From positions 1 to 64,000 of the forward strand of contig NZ_JAHXBF010000029.1 in assembly GCF_020103695.1 (NCBI RefSeq): a stretch of DNA of 64,000 bases. The letters run 5' to 3'. The position numbers were made by a program, and so were the translations under genes. The notes under the pieces were generated by a model, which was given only the letters and a program-made list of their open reading frames with translations, did no database searches and was not told where the DNA came from. Positions 1 to 6,765 of the stretch are shown piece by piece; within the stretch, counting starts at the first letter, position 1, and each line of letters begins with the position of its first letter. The DNA is from Hyalangium versicolor. GTDB taxonomy: Bacteria > Myxococcota > Myxococcia > Myxococcales > Myxococcaceae.

Positions 1-717
1 GAAACTGCGCCTCCCCTGGCTGGACGATCGTCTCGTCCTCTACTCCCTCGAAGTTCCGCCCTCCCAGAGCGGGGAACCATCATCCGATCCCTCGGGGAGC
101 ACGGAGCGCGTTTGGTGCTAGCGGACGGAACGGAACTACCCTTCACTGTGACGGCGCGGGAGAATGGGCGGGTCGATCAGCAGGTCAACGTGTTTCCCGA
201 CCGCGAGTCCCAGGATGCAGTGCGCTCCCGCCTCGCTGATTCCCACTCAAGGGAGCGGATACTTCGGGAGGAAAACGAGCGTTACCACAAAGAGGAAATC
301 TCGATTGACCATGCTCTTGCCGCGCTCATGGTGAGAGGCGCCGTCAAGATGACGCCGTTTATCCATCAACGTACCTGGAGGCTTCCTTGCGAGGGCACAC
401 TGATTGAAGTCAGTGATTACACCAGCCCGAACAAGACGGCACTCGTATTCCGGGTAACGAATCAGGACCGCGACAAGCTTTGGAAACTCATGGAAGCACG
501 CCTGGTGACCGCATCCACGGGCGCAGAATGGCCATTTGCACTGCGCACAGATAACGCGGAGATTGCCCCCGGTTCCACGGGCACGATTGCGGTAGTAGCG
601 GACTTGAGCGCTTTCGACTTCAAGAAGGGCGCCGAAAAACTCGTCCTCCAACTCTTCCGGGCTGACGGTCTGATGGTTGCTGCCGTCACGCTGGAAGAGA
701 TGCCCATGCGGAAGTAA
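1..717 (+). CDS. DUF2381-like myxobacterial protein, 5' end outside window
   Basis: The protein is cut by the window edge; about 200 residues are clearly coding from the segment LVLADGTELPFTV onward. The pattern (a beta-rich stretch ending in QVNVF, then a charged helix, then an Ig-like domain ending in EEMPMRK) resembles the DUF2381/TIGR02268 family, a myxobacterial paralogous family of unknown function often found beside Ser/Thr kinases and a small lipoprotein such as the next gene. The frame is open to position 1, but codon bias before about position 60 fits the +1 frame better (that frame stops at 119-121), so the first 60 bases may hold a frameshift or the end of an overlapping gene. Family call is from memory of the pattern, not a search. 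Confidence 0.6.
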   Translation, partial: ETAPPLAGRSSRPLLPRSSALPERGTIIRSLGEHGARLVLADGTELPFTVTARENGRVDQQVNVFPDRESQDAVRSRLADSHSRERILREENERYHKEEISIDHALAALMVRGAVKMTPFIHQRTWRLPCEGTLIEVSDYTSPNKTALVFRVTNQDRDKLWKLMEARLVTASTGAEWPFALRTDNAEIAPGSTGTIAVVADLSAFDFKKGAEKLVLQLFRADGLMVAAVTLEEMPMRK

Positions 718-728
718 ATCCGCTGACC

Positions 729-1220
729 ATGACCACCATCAAAGTACCCCGTCTCTGCTTTGTTCTCTTGCTCAGCGCCGCTGTAGGCTGCACGACTCCT
801 GGTGGCGTCTCCCTCCGCCCCGATGGAAGCCCGGGACCTGAGGCGTGCTCAGCAGAGGCCCTCCAGGCGATGCGAATACTCGGCTTGCGCGTAAGCGACG
901 GGGCAAGTGTGGAGCTGGACGTGAATCAGGCCGATGATAGCCCGATTACACTCTACGATGGACCCATTGAGAGCGATCTGAACACCTCCCTCGGTCCACT
1001 TCCTCCTGCCACACGGCTCTATGGGCGTGTATGGACCGGGGGGCCGCAGGTCGTCATCCGATACTACGAGGCCCACCCACCTGACCGGGACACGATTCCG
1101 ATCTGCGCGATGGCCCGTCTCGCACGCGGCCAGATGAAGAAGCGACCGGAGTCCAAGCCGGGAACCGCGATCCTCGAATTCTCGACCGCGGGGGTCTTTG
1201 TCGTTGACTCGTTCCGATAA
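729..1220 (+). CDS. small lipoprotein, partner of the DUF2381-like gene
   Basis: 163 residues. A hydrophobic signal segment (residues 6-20) ends in a lipobox AAVGC with Cys21 as the lipidation site, so this is an envelope lipoprotein. The mature part is one small, probably beta-rich domain with no catalytic signature that I recognise. It begins 11 bp after the upstream gene's stop on the same strand, so the two are probably co-transcribed. Lipoproteins of this size and pattern accompany DUF2381-type genes in several myxobacterial genomes (recollection of the family context). The function is unknown; a link to envelope kinase signalling would be inference only. Confidence 0.75.
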   Translation: MTTIKVPRLCFVLLLSAAVGCTTPGGVSLRPDGSPGPEACSAEALQAMRILGLRVSDGASVELDVNQADDSPITLYDGPIESDLNTSLGPLPPATRLYGRVWTGGPQVVIRYYEAHPPDRDTIPICAMARLARGQMKKRPESKPGTAILEFSTAGVFVVDSFR

Positions 1221-1268
1221 ATCGCCCCCGGTGTACCTCTGCGCTATCTCAGCTGCCCGGAGGCCACC

Positions 1269-2138
1269 ATGTTCACGCTGCGGACGATTCAAGCCAACGG
1301 ACTGACGTTCGCCTACCACGAGCTCGGCGAAGGTCCGCTGGTGCTCTGCCTGCACGGGTTCCCCGACACGGCGGACACCTGGCTCCACGACATCGCGCCA
1401 GCCGTGGCGAAGGCCGGCTTCCGCGTGGTCGCGCCGTACATGCGCGGCTATGCCCCAACCTCCATTCCCAGCGACCAGCGCTTCGGGGTGCTCGAACTCG
1501 GGCAGGATGTGCTCGCCCTCATCCAGGCGCTCGGCTCCGAGAAGGCCGCGCTGATCGGACACGACTGGGGAGCCTCGGCGGTGTACTCGGCGATCGCGCA
1601 GGACCCGAAGCGCGTGAGTTGCGCGGTCACGCTGGACATCCCGCACTCTGGAGCCTTCCGTCCCAGCCTCCAAGTCCTCTGGGCGTTGCGCCACTTCGTC
1701 GTCTTCCAGTTTCGCGAGCGCGCGGTTCGCTGGATGACTCGCGACAACTTCCAGGCAGTCGATCAGCTCTACAGGCGCTGGTCCCCCACCTGGAACGTGC
1801 CGGCCGGGGAGCTTGCCGCGGTCAAGCGCAGCTTCGCGCAGCCCGGCACGGTGGAGGCGGCGCTGGGCTATTACTGGTGCTTCCGCGAGGATCAGCGCGG
1901 AGAGCAGGGGAAGAGGCTGCGCAAGCTGCTGCGTCAAAAGGTCGCCGTCCCCTCTCTGCTCTTCGCCGGATGCAGCGGCCCTGTCCCGACGGCCCTCTTC
2001 GAGCCCGCCCAGAACTACTACACGGGGCCGTTCGAGTTCGTGTACGTCCAGAAATCGGGCCACTTCATCCACCGCGAGGCTCCTCAGGAGGTTCTCGCAA
2101 AGACGCTGCCCCTGCTCGACGCGTACGGAAGGATGTGA
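1269..2138 (+). CDS. alpha/beta hydrolase, epoxide hydrolase-like
   Basis: 289 residues, the usual size of the family. HGFPD (residues 29-33) supplies the oxyanion-hole loop and GHDWGA (97-102) places an aspartate nucleophile, Asp99, as in epoxide hydrolases and haloalkane dehalogenases. KSGHFIHRE (262-270) gives the catalytic His265. The usual acidic residue in the strand-7 region is not obvious (FAGCSGPVPT at 232-241 lacks the common Asp), so activity should not be assumed. There is no signal peptide, so it is probably cytoplasmic. A good ribosome site (cggagg, about 1257-1262) precedes the ATG. Its stop lies 10 bp before the left copy of the 356-bp repeat; before the cassette arrived its convergent neighbour was probably the gene now at 5413-6057. 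Confidence 0.85.
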   Translation: MFTLRTIQANGLTFAYHELGEGPLVLCLHGFPDTADTWLHDIAPAVAKAGFRVVAPYMRGYAPTSIPSDQRFGVLELGQDVLALIQALGSEKAALIGHDWGASAVYSAIAQDPKRVSCAVTLDIPHSGAFRPSLQVLWALRHFVVFQFRERAVRWMTRDNFQAVDQLYRRWSPTWNVPAGELAAVKRSFAQPGTVEAALGYYWCFREDQRGEQGKRLRKLLRQKVAVPSLLFAGCSGPVPTALFEPAQNYYTGPFEFVYVQKSGHFIHREAPQEVLAKTLPLLDAYGRM

Positions 2139-2148
2139 AACCTCCTCC

Positions 2149-2504
2149 CATCAGCGCCTCCGGCGCCACGCCGCATAGGAGGCCACAAGCGCTCCCGCCA
2201 GTGCTCCCGCCAGTGCTCCCGCGGCCCGCCGTGACAGGCCTCCATGTGTCGGCGCCTCCATCCGAAACGTCTCCAGTGAGGCCTCGATCTGCGGCACCAG
2301 CGCCTCCCATCGCACCGCTGGCGCGCTCACCATCACCACCGCGTGCCGGCCCTCGGACGCCAGCCCCGTCACCAGCACCGTCCTCACCTGCCCCGCCTCC
2401 CTCAACGTCCCCAACACCTCCACCCGCGGCACCGGCCCGAGGATCCGCTCCACCCGCTCCGGTGCCAGCGTCATCCCCAACTCCTTCTCGAAGTGCCGCA
2501 CCAC
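2149..2504. repeat. left copy of 356-bp direct repeat
   Basis: Aligned by eye, this stretch matches 5411-5766 without gaps, with about 20 substitutions in 356 bases (about 94% identity). Similarity starts 2 bp outside the stop codon of the encoded frame and ends abruptly at 2504. Both copies have the same orientation. The right copy forms the 3' half of the intact gene at 5413-6057; this copy has lost the 5' half. The two copies bound the toxin/immunity-like cassette. Confidence 0.95.
2151..2504 (-). pseudogene. detached 3' half of the 5413-6057 gene
   Basis: Encodes 117 residues nearly identical to the C-terminal half of the protein at 5413-6057, from VVRHFEKEL to the arginine-rich tail AAWRRRR, including the alanine/glycine-rich membrane segment. 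The signal peptide and N-terminal half are missing, and the frame runs into a stop about eight codons upstream of the break. The frame has stayed open although the two copies differ at about 20 bases, so the duplication may be fairly recent, or the sequence may have come in from a related strain. A GTG at 2504 could in principle start a short protein, but no ribosome site is visible. Confidence 0.85.
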
Positions 2505-2505
2505 C

Positions 2506-2643
2506 GGGTCTGGTTCTGATCCTGATCAAGCAGCGAGTGACACGCCCGAGAAGCGCCGCCTATTGCGCCGCCTCGCTCGCCTGAACAGTCCGAGGATCAA
2601 GGTACTGGCGCGGTTGGTCGCCTTACTTCTGCCGGGGCGCTGA
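2506..2643 (+). pseudogene. possible 3' tail of a truncated gene at the cassette's left edge
   Basis: Starting exactly at the repeat junction, an open frame of 45 codons runs to a TGA at 2641-2643. Its translation is basic and leucine-rich at the end (segments TPEKRRLLRRLARLN and VLARLVALLLPGR), which reads like the C-terminus of a real protein rather than random sequence. It has no start codon or ribosome site. I do not recognise the family. It may be the remains of a gene cut off when the cassette was acquired. Confidence 0.3.
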
Positions 2644-2956
2644 ACGCCAAGGGCTGCGGGGCCGCCATCATCGTGGGCGTCTACCGGGCCAGCATTCCGA
2701 CGGAACCACCGCGTCAGCTCTCACGGCTTCGGCACCGAGCATCCGAGGTGAAGGATCTCTACCACCGCGCCGCTATCGTGATCGTGGCTCGTGAGGAAGC
2801 CGCCAAGGATGCTGTGGCTCGATTCACGCCGCATCCACTTCCGAGACGGGCTTGAAGGAAGGCACGAGGCACTACCCTCGATGCGGGTTGGAAGCGCCCA
2901 GGCCCTGCCTGGGAGGTCCTTTCTACTCGCCTGTGGGCGATGACAGGCTCGTCTCC
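2644..2956. other. non-coding stretch upstream of the toxin-like gene
   Basis: No frame here shows sustained codon bias or a recognisable protein, and I see no tRNA, inverted termini or convincing -35/-10 pair. The promoter of the toxin/immunity pair presumably lies in it. Fragments of decayed genes remain possible. Confidence 0.4.
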
Positions 2957-4078
2957 ATGCCACGCCCGCTTTCACTGACGCTCCTGCTCCTGCTCTCCTC
3001 CGCACTGGTGGGCGGCACCTGCTCTGAGCCCGCGCCTGTCCCACTTGAGGAGTTGCGAAAGGACGTTGCTCCTCCCTTCGCATACTCCCTGTACTGCAAC
3101 GAAGCCGGCACCCTGGTGGGAGACCGCGCTGCCGTGCTCCTCGTCTACCGCGCTGCGCACCTCGAGCGCGTCTACGCAGACTCCGTGGCAGGTAACCCTC
3201 GCGCGCAGGCTCTCTTCGGCCAGTTGGAGAACACTGTACGTCTCACGGGCACGCAATTGGCCACGAAGTCCCAGGGAATTGCCTGTCACTCCCTGCCAGC
3301 CTGCGTGGTGCAGTGGCACAAGTTAGAGGAATTCATGCCCTCACGCGGAGAGGGGGGCATGCGCCTGCGCCAAGTGATGGCAGACAGCTTCTCGCGTGCG
3401 GCAAAGCTCCAGCATGTGAGCAACACCGCAGTGGCAGCCATGCTCGATGTGCTACTGGTGGGCACTGTCCTCAAAACAGTTGGAGCAGGCGCAGCGGAGG
3501 CCGAGGCGGCAGCAACGGAAGCCAGGACAGCGGCGGCCGAAGCCACAGTCGCCCCGGTAGAAGCCGGAAGGCTGGTGGTGGCGGGCTTGGAAGCGCGTCT
3601 GCCCGCGGAGGAGCTCGCCGCGCTGGAGGTTCGCCTCGCTGAAGAGGAGGCCCTCGCGACGGCCGCACGCCACCCCCAACGCCTCGATGCGCTCGCGCGC
3701 CACCGCCCCTCTTCCACCCAGCCACCCTCAGGCGTGGAGGCCGATCACCCACGTTGGGTCAGCTACGTGGCCTAGGCCACTCTGGGCCCCGGGCTCCGGC
3801 CCTCTGTCCACACCTTCAGCAACAAGCAACGCAACTTCACGGCCATGAACGCTGATGAAGCCATCAAACACTACAGGGCGGACCTCCAGGAGGTTCACGC
3901 CAAGTACAGTGGCATCGTGGAGGTGCGCCGACCCGGCCATCCACTCTTCCAGCAGAGGGTAGAGATCTCCCAGGCTCATGTGGTCTATGACGGGACGCTC
4001 GTGCCGCTCCCCATCCGAAATGCGCTCTCCGGGTATGCACGCTCTCGCGGGACCGCCCTCCACTTCCATGACCCCTGA
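2957..4078 (+). pseudogene. secreted toxin-like protein interrupted by an amber codon
   Basis: An ATG at 2957 starts a signal peptide (MPRPLSLTLLLLLSSALVGG) followed by a domain with four cysteines, then an alanine/glutamate-rich linker (about residues 170-250). The frame meets TAG at 3773-3775 after VSYVA and then stays open in the same frame for another 100 codons to TGA 4076-4078. That second part (RPSVHTFSNKQRNF onward, with VEVRRPGHPLF) looks like the C-terminal domain of a family of myxobacterial putative secreted toxins; from memory, family members have roughly 100 more residues between the two parts. So the gene seems to carry an internal deletion plus a nonsense codon. Terminated product: 272 residues. 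A restart at ATG 3845 has no ribosome site. Downstream it overlaps the immunity-like gene by 11 bp. Confidence 0.6.
3767..3780. repeat. perfect 14-bp palindrome spanning the amber codon
   Basis: GTGGCCTAGGCCAC at 3767-3780 is a perfect palindrome and contains the TAG (3773-3775) that splits the toxin-like gene. It sits where the family would be expected to have extra sequence, so it may mark the joint of a deletion or the scar of an excised or inserted piece. Confidence 0.9.
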
Positions 4079-5402
4079 TGCCTGGAACAAGCAGGATGAT
4101 TTCATGCTCTTCGTCTCCTCTCCTGCCAGGCCTCTGGCGCAAGGCTTCGAGGGACTGGAGCCAGTGCTGGACATCATCGAGGCGCTCGACCCGGAGCTGC
4201 GCCCGGACAGCATGTATCTGACGAAGCGGCGTCTCCAGTACTCGCGCCAGACGCTCCGCAAGCGGCTTTCCGGGGCCTTCACGGTCGATGGCTACAGCAT
4301 CAACCTCACCCGCAGTCGGCCACCCCTCGTCAGCTTGTGGTTCAACACCTGGGGAGGACAGCACCCCGGGTGTGGCATCGAGTTGAAGATCAGCCCCTTC
4401 TCTTTCGTCCGCGAGCCGGGACACGCCGAGAGACTCGCTGAGCACCTCCTCGCCTTCGTGCGGACCCTGGCCTCTCGTCTTCCCGTCTCGTTTGGCCTGG
4501 GCCACAGCTTCACGGATCTCTGTCTGGGCACCGATCCGCGCGGGCAGGGAACGAGCGTGGCCATGCCCATCCCAGAGGTCTTCTGGTTCAACGTGTACGG
4601 CCCGGCCATGGTGCAGGCGGTGGGCCGTGAGCGCCTGCTGTCCACCCCGGCTACCCTCATGGAGGAATTGCCCGGCGGCGCCGTCCTCTGGCTCACCCGG
4701 CCCACCCCCGCGGACTTCGACTCCGAGCAGGCCCGCCTCGCCCAGGCCCGCGCGCTCGTTCACCTCCGTCCGGAGCTTTCTCTGGATTCTGTCCTGACCA
4801 CGCTGCGCCAACGATCCCTTGAGCTCTCTCCCCTGCCCATGGAGTTCGATCCGGACGTGGCTGATATTCTTCGCATGGAGGCCGACTTCCACGGTGTGAC
4901 CGGCGGCAAGCGCAAGCTTGTCGAGCGCTTCAACCGCTATCACCCTCCTGCTGTTTCCGAGTGGATCCCGGCATCCCAGGCTCCAGTACCCGATGTGGAC
5001 GATGTGCAGGCCGCCATCACCACCTACGAGAACCTCTACTCCGAGCAGCTCATCGCCCTGTTCCACTCAGACGTGCCTCAACTCATGCAGGGGAGCGTGG
5101 AGGCGCTGCCGCACCTCGACTGGTACCTGTGGCATGCCGGCTGGGGCAGGCGGCTATCCCACGAGCAGCGCGAAACGCTGGTCCCTGCTCTGGGCGCCTT
5201 CCTCGGCCGCTTTCTTGTGGAAGTCCTCGGGGGCCGATGGCTGCCGCGCAAGAAGCTGGAAGAGACCGCCGTCCTCCTGGGCGACAGGGCCTGGCTGCCC
5301 TTCCTGCGCGCCCGCCACGCGCTCCAGAACCAGGAGTCCCCTCTGGACTTCTCCTGCTCCCAGTTCTTCCGCACCGCCTCCAGAATAGGAGTGTCCCCAT
5401 GA
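4068..5402 (+). CDS. putative immunity protein, DUF3396-like N-terminal domain
   Basis: 444 residues from ATG 4068; earlier in-frame starts would give an atypical basic leader, and this ATG overlaps the end of the toxin-like frame by 11 bp, as expected for translational coupling. There is no signal peptide, so the protein is cytoplasmic. Residues about 10-260 (patterns LWFNTWGG, ISPFSFVREPGHAERL, FWFNVYGPAMVQ, a late ARALVHL helix) resemble the type VI immunity family DUF3396 common in myxobacteria. Residues about 320-430 form a second domain (LGAFLGRFLVEVLGGRW, GDRAWLPFLRARHAL) that I know only as a recurrent myxobacterial segment. Position behind a secreted toxin-like gene supports an immunity role, which remains inference. 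It stops 8 bp before the right repeat. Confidence 0.65.
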   Translation: MTPDAWNKQDDFMLFVSSPARPLAQGFEGLEPVLDIIEALDPELRPDSMYLTKRRLQYSRQTLRKRLSGAFTVDGYSINLTRSRPPLVSLWFNTWGGQHPGCGIELKISPFSFVREPGHAERLAEHLLAFVRTLASRLPVSFGLGHSFTDLCLGTDPRGQGTSVAMPIPEVFWFNVYGPAMVQAVGRERLLSTPATLMEELPGGAVLWLTRPTPADFDSEQARLAQARALVHLRPELSLDSVLTTLRQRSLELSPLPMEFDPDVADILRMEADFHGVTGGKRKLVERFNRYHPPAVSEWIPASQAPVPDVDDVQAAITTYENLYSEQLIALFHSDVPQLMQGSVEALPHLDWYLWHAGWGRRLSHEQRETLVPALGAFLGRFLVEVLGGRWLPRKKLEETAVLLGDRAWLPFLRARHALQNQESPLDFSCSQFFRTASRIGVSP

Positions 5403-5410
5403 TGCTCTGC

Positions 5411-5766
5411 CATCAGCGTCTCCGGCGCCACGCCGCATAGGAGGCCACCAGCGCTCCGGCCAGGGCTCCCGCCAACGCGCCCGCCGCCCGCCGTGACAGG
5501 CCTCCGTGAGTCGGCGCCTCCATCCGGAACGTCTCCAGCGAGGCCTCGATCTGCGGCACCAGCGCCTCCCACCGCACCGCTGGCGCGCTCACCATCACCA
5601 CCGCGTGCCGACCCTCGGACGCCAATCCCGCGACCAGCACCGTCCTCACCTGCCCCGCCTCTCTCAACGTCCCCAACACCTCCACCCGCGGGACCGGCCC
5701 GAGGATCCGCTCCACCCGCTCCGGTGCCAGCGTCATCCCCAACTCCTTCTCGAAGTGCCGCACCAC
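5411..5766. repeat. right copy of 356-bp direct repeat
   Basis: Direct repeat of 2149-2504 with about 20 mismatches and no gaps. Here the repeat is continuous with the rest of an intact gene (5413-6057), so this is the functional side of the duplication. The left boundary falls 2 bp beyond that gene's stop codon; the right boundary falls inside the coding region. Confidence 0.95.
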
Positions 5767-6057
5767 TGCCGCGCCGAAGTCGTCCCGCTCGGAAGGACTC
5801 GCCGAGAAAGTCCCCTCCACCACCGCGACCAGCAGGGTCGCCGCCTCCGCCCCCTCACCCTCAGACAGTGCAGCCGACAGGCTCCGCTGCGCCCCCGGGT
5901 CCAGCGCCACCGCTCCCGCCCGAGTCCCCGCGTAGGGCTCCAGACGCACCATCCGGAACCCCGCAGGCGGACGGAAGCTGTACCCGTCCTTGCGCAGCTC
6001 GGAGCCGAGCGCGCCCTGGACCAACATCAGGCTGAGTGTGAGCGAGGAGAGAAGCAT
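5413..6057 (-). CDS. exported protein with C-terminal membrane anchor, function unknown
   Basis: 214 residues from ATG 6057, chosen because it places the hydrophobic segment (LLSSLTLSLMLVQGALG) at the N-terminus as a signal peptide; an ATG 33 bp upstream is the alternative. The mature part is a single compact alpha/beta region (about residues 20-180). It ends in an alanine/glycine-rich hydrophobic stretch (AAGALAGALAGALVASYAAW) followed by four arginines, a typical tail anchor with a cytoplasmic positive end. No family recognised. The 3' 356 bp are duplicated at 2149-2504. It is divergent from the TPR gene at 6119, with about 60 bp between starts. Confidence 0.8.
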   Translation of the reverse strand: MLLSSLTLSLMLVQGALGSELRKDGYSFRPPAGFRMVRLEPYAGTRAGAVALDPGAQRSLSAALSEGEGAEAATLLVAVVEGTFSASPSERDDFGAAVVRHFEKELGMTLAPERVERILGPVPRVEVLGTLREAGQVRTVLVAGLASEGRHAVVMVSAPAVRWEALVPQIEASLETFRMEAPTHGGLSRRAAGALAGALAGALVASYAAWRRRR

Positions 6058-6118
6058 GGGCCTGCCCGAGGATAACCCCGTGCGCCCCACCGGCCCCTCA
6101 GGTTAACCTGCCGCTCCA

Positions 6119-6601
6119 ATGACCCTTGAAGCCCGGGCCGAAATGCAGGCTCGCGCCGAACGTGCACTGCGACGCGGAGAACTGGCCGAAGCCGTCGGCC
6201 TCTACGAGACCCTCGTCCAGCAGTTCCCCCACGACGAGGCCCTCGCCCAGAAACTCGCTCTCCTCCGCGAGTCCCTCCAGCCCATGGAGCTTCAGTCCCC
6301 CAAAGCCCGCCCCCCGGCTCGCGACGAGCCCCTCCACCAGGGTCCCTCCTCCCCCGTCCAGGAAGGCGAACGCCTGTTCGCCCTCGGCGACTATGCCGCC
6401 GCCGCCGCCGCCTACCGCCGCGCCCTGCAGGACCACCCCCACAACGAGCTCATCCAGGAGCGCCTCGTCGAACTCTACCGCCTGGCCACCAGCGCTCCCC
6501 GCTACTCCCCCACCGACAAGGCCCTCCCCAAGGAGCCCGAGGACCGCCTCCAGGCCTTGCTCGACCGCCTGGCCGCCCGGCGCCGACTCAAACGCGACTG
6601 A
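6119..6601 (+). CDS. small tetratricopeptide-repeat protein
   Basis: 160 residues without signal peptide or membrane segment. Two TPR-like helical pairs are visible: residues about 5-50 (AERALRRGELAEAVGLYETL) and about 82-120 (GERLFALGDYAAAAAAYRRAL), joined by a proline-rich linker. The C-terminus is charged (LLDRLAARRRLKRD). TPRs mediate protein-protein contacts; the partner is unknown. The gene stands alone, 164 bp before pfkA and divergent from the exported protein at 5413-6057. Confidence 0.75.
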   Translation: MTLEARAEMQARAERALRRGELAEAVGLYETLVQQFPHDEALAQKLALLRESLQPMELQSPKARPPARDEPLHQGPSSPVQEGERLFALGDYAAAAAAYRRALQDHPHNELIQERLVELYRLATSAPRYSPTDKALPKEPEDRLQALLDRLAARRRLKRD

Positions 6602-6765
6602 CCTGTCCGGTCGCCCCGCTCCGTATCAAGAGGAGAAGTCAAGTCCCCCCAGCGACGCAGCGCGCGAATCGCGCGTTGCACCCCCAGGAGGTGGGTCCTA
6701 CAATCCCGCCCGGACGCTGCTGTCATAGGCGCCACGCTGCTCCCTGACACCCGCGTCCGACTTTT

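Larger units (their letters stand above)
2505..5410. mobile_element. repeat-flanked toxin/immunity-like cassette
   Basis: A 2.9-kb segment lies between two direct copies of the 3' half of one gene. It carries a fragment of an unrelated reading frame at its left edge, the interrupted toxin-like gene and the overlapping immunity-like gene, which stops 8 bp before the right repeat. This layout is what results when an incoming segment brings its own copy of the target gene's 3' end and integrates by recombination there. No integrase, transposase or short inverted termini were found, so the mechanism (homologous recombination between strains, or loss of a former integrase) is inference. Confidence 0.5.

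Noticed and set aside
2505..2956. Insertion-sequence remnant in the gap before the toxin-like gene
   Set aside because: No inverted termini, target duplication or transposase motif could be seen in any frame.
3978..4067. Earlier start for the immunity-like gene
   Set aside because: It would overlap the toxin-like frame by 100 bp and give a basic, Ser/Pro-rich leader; ATG 4068 fits better.
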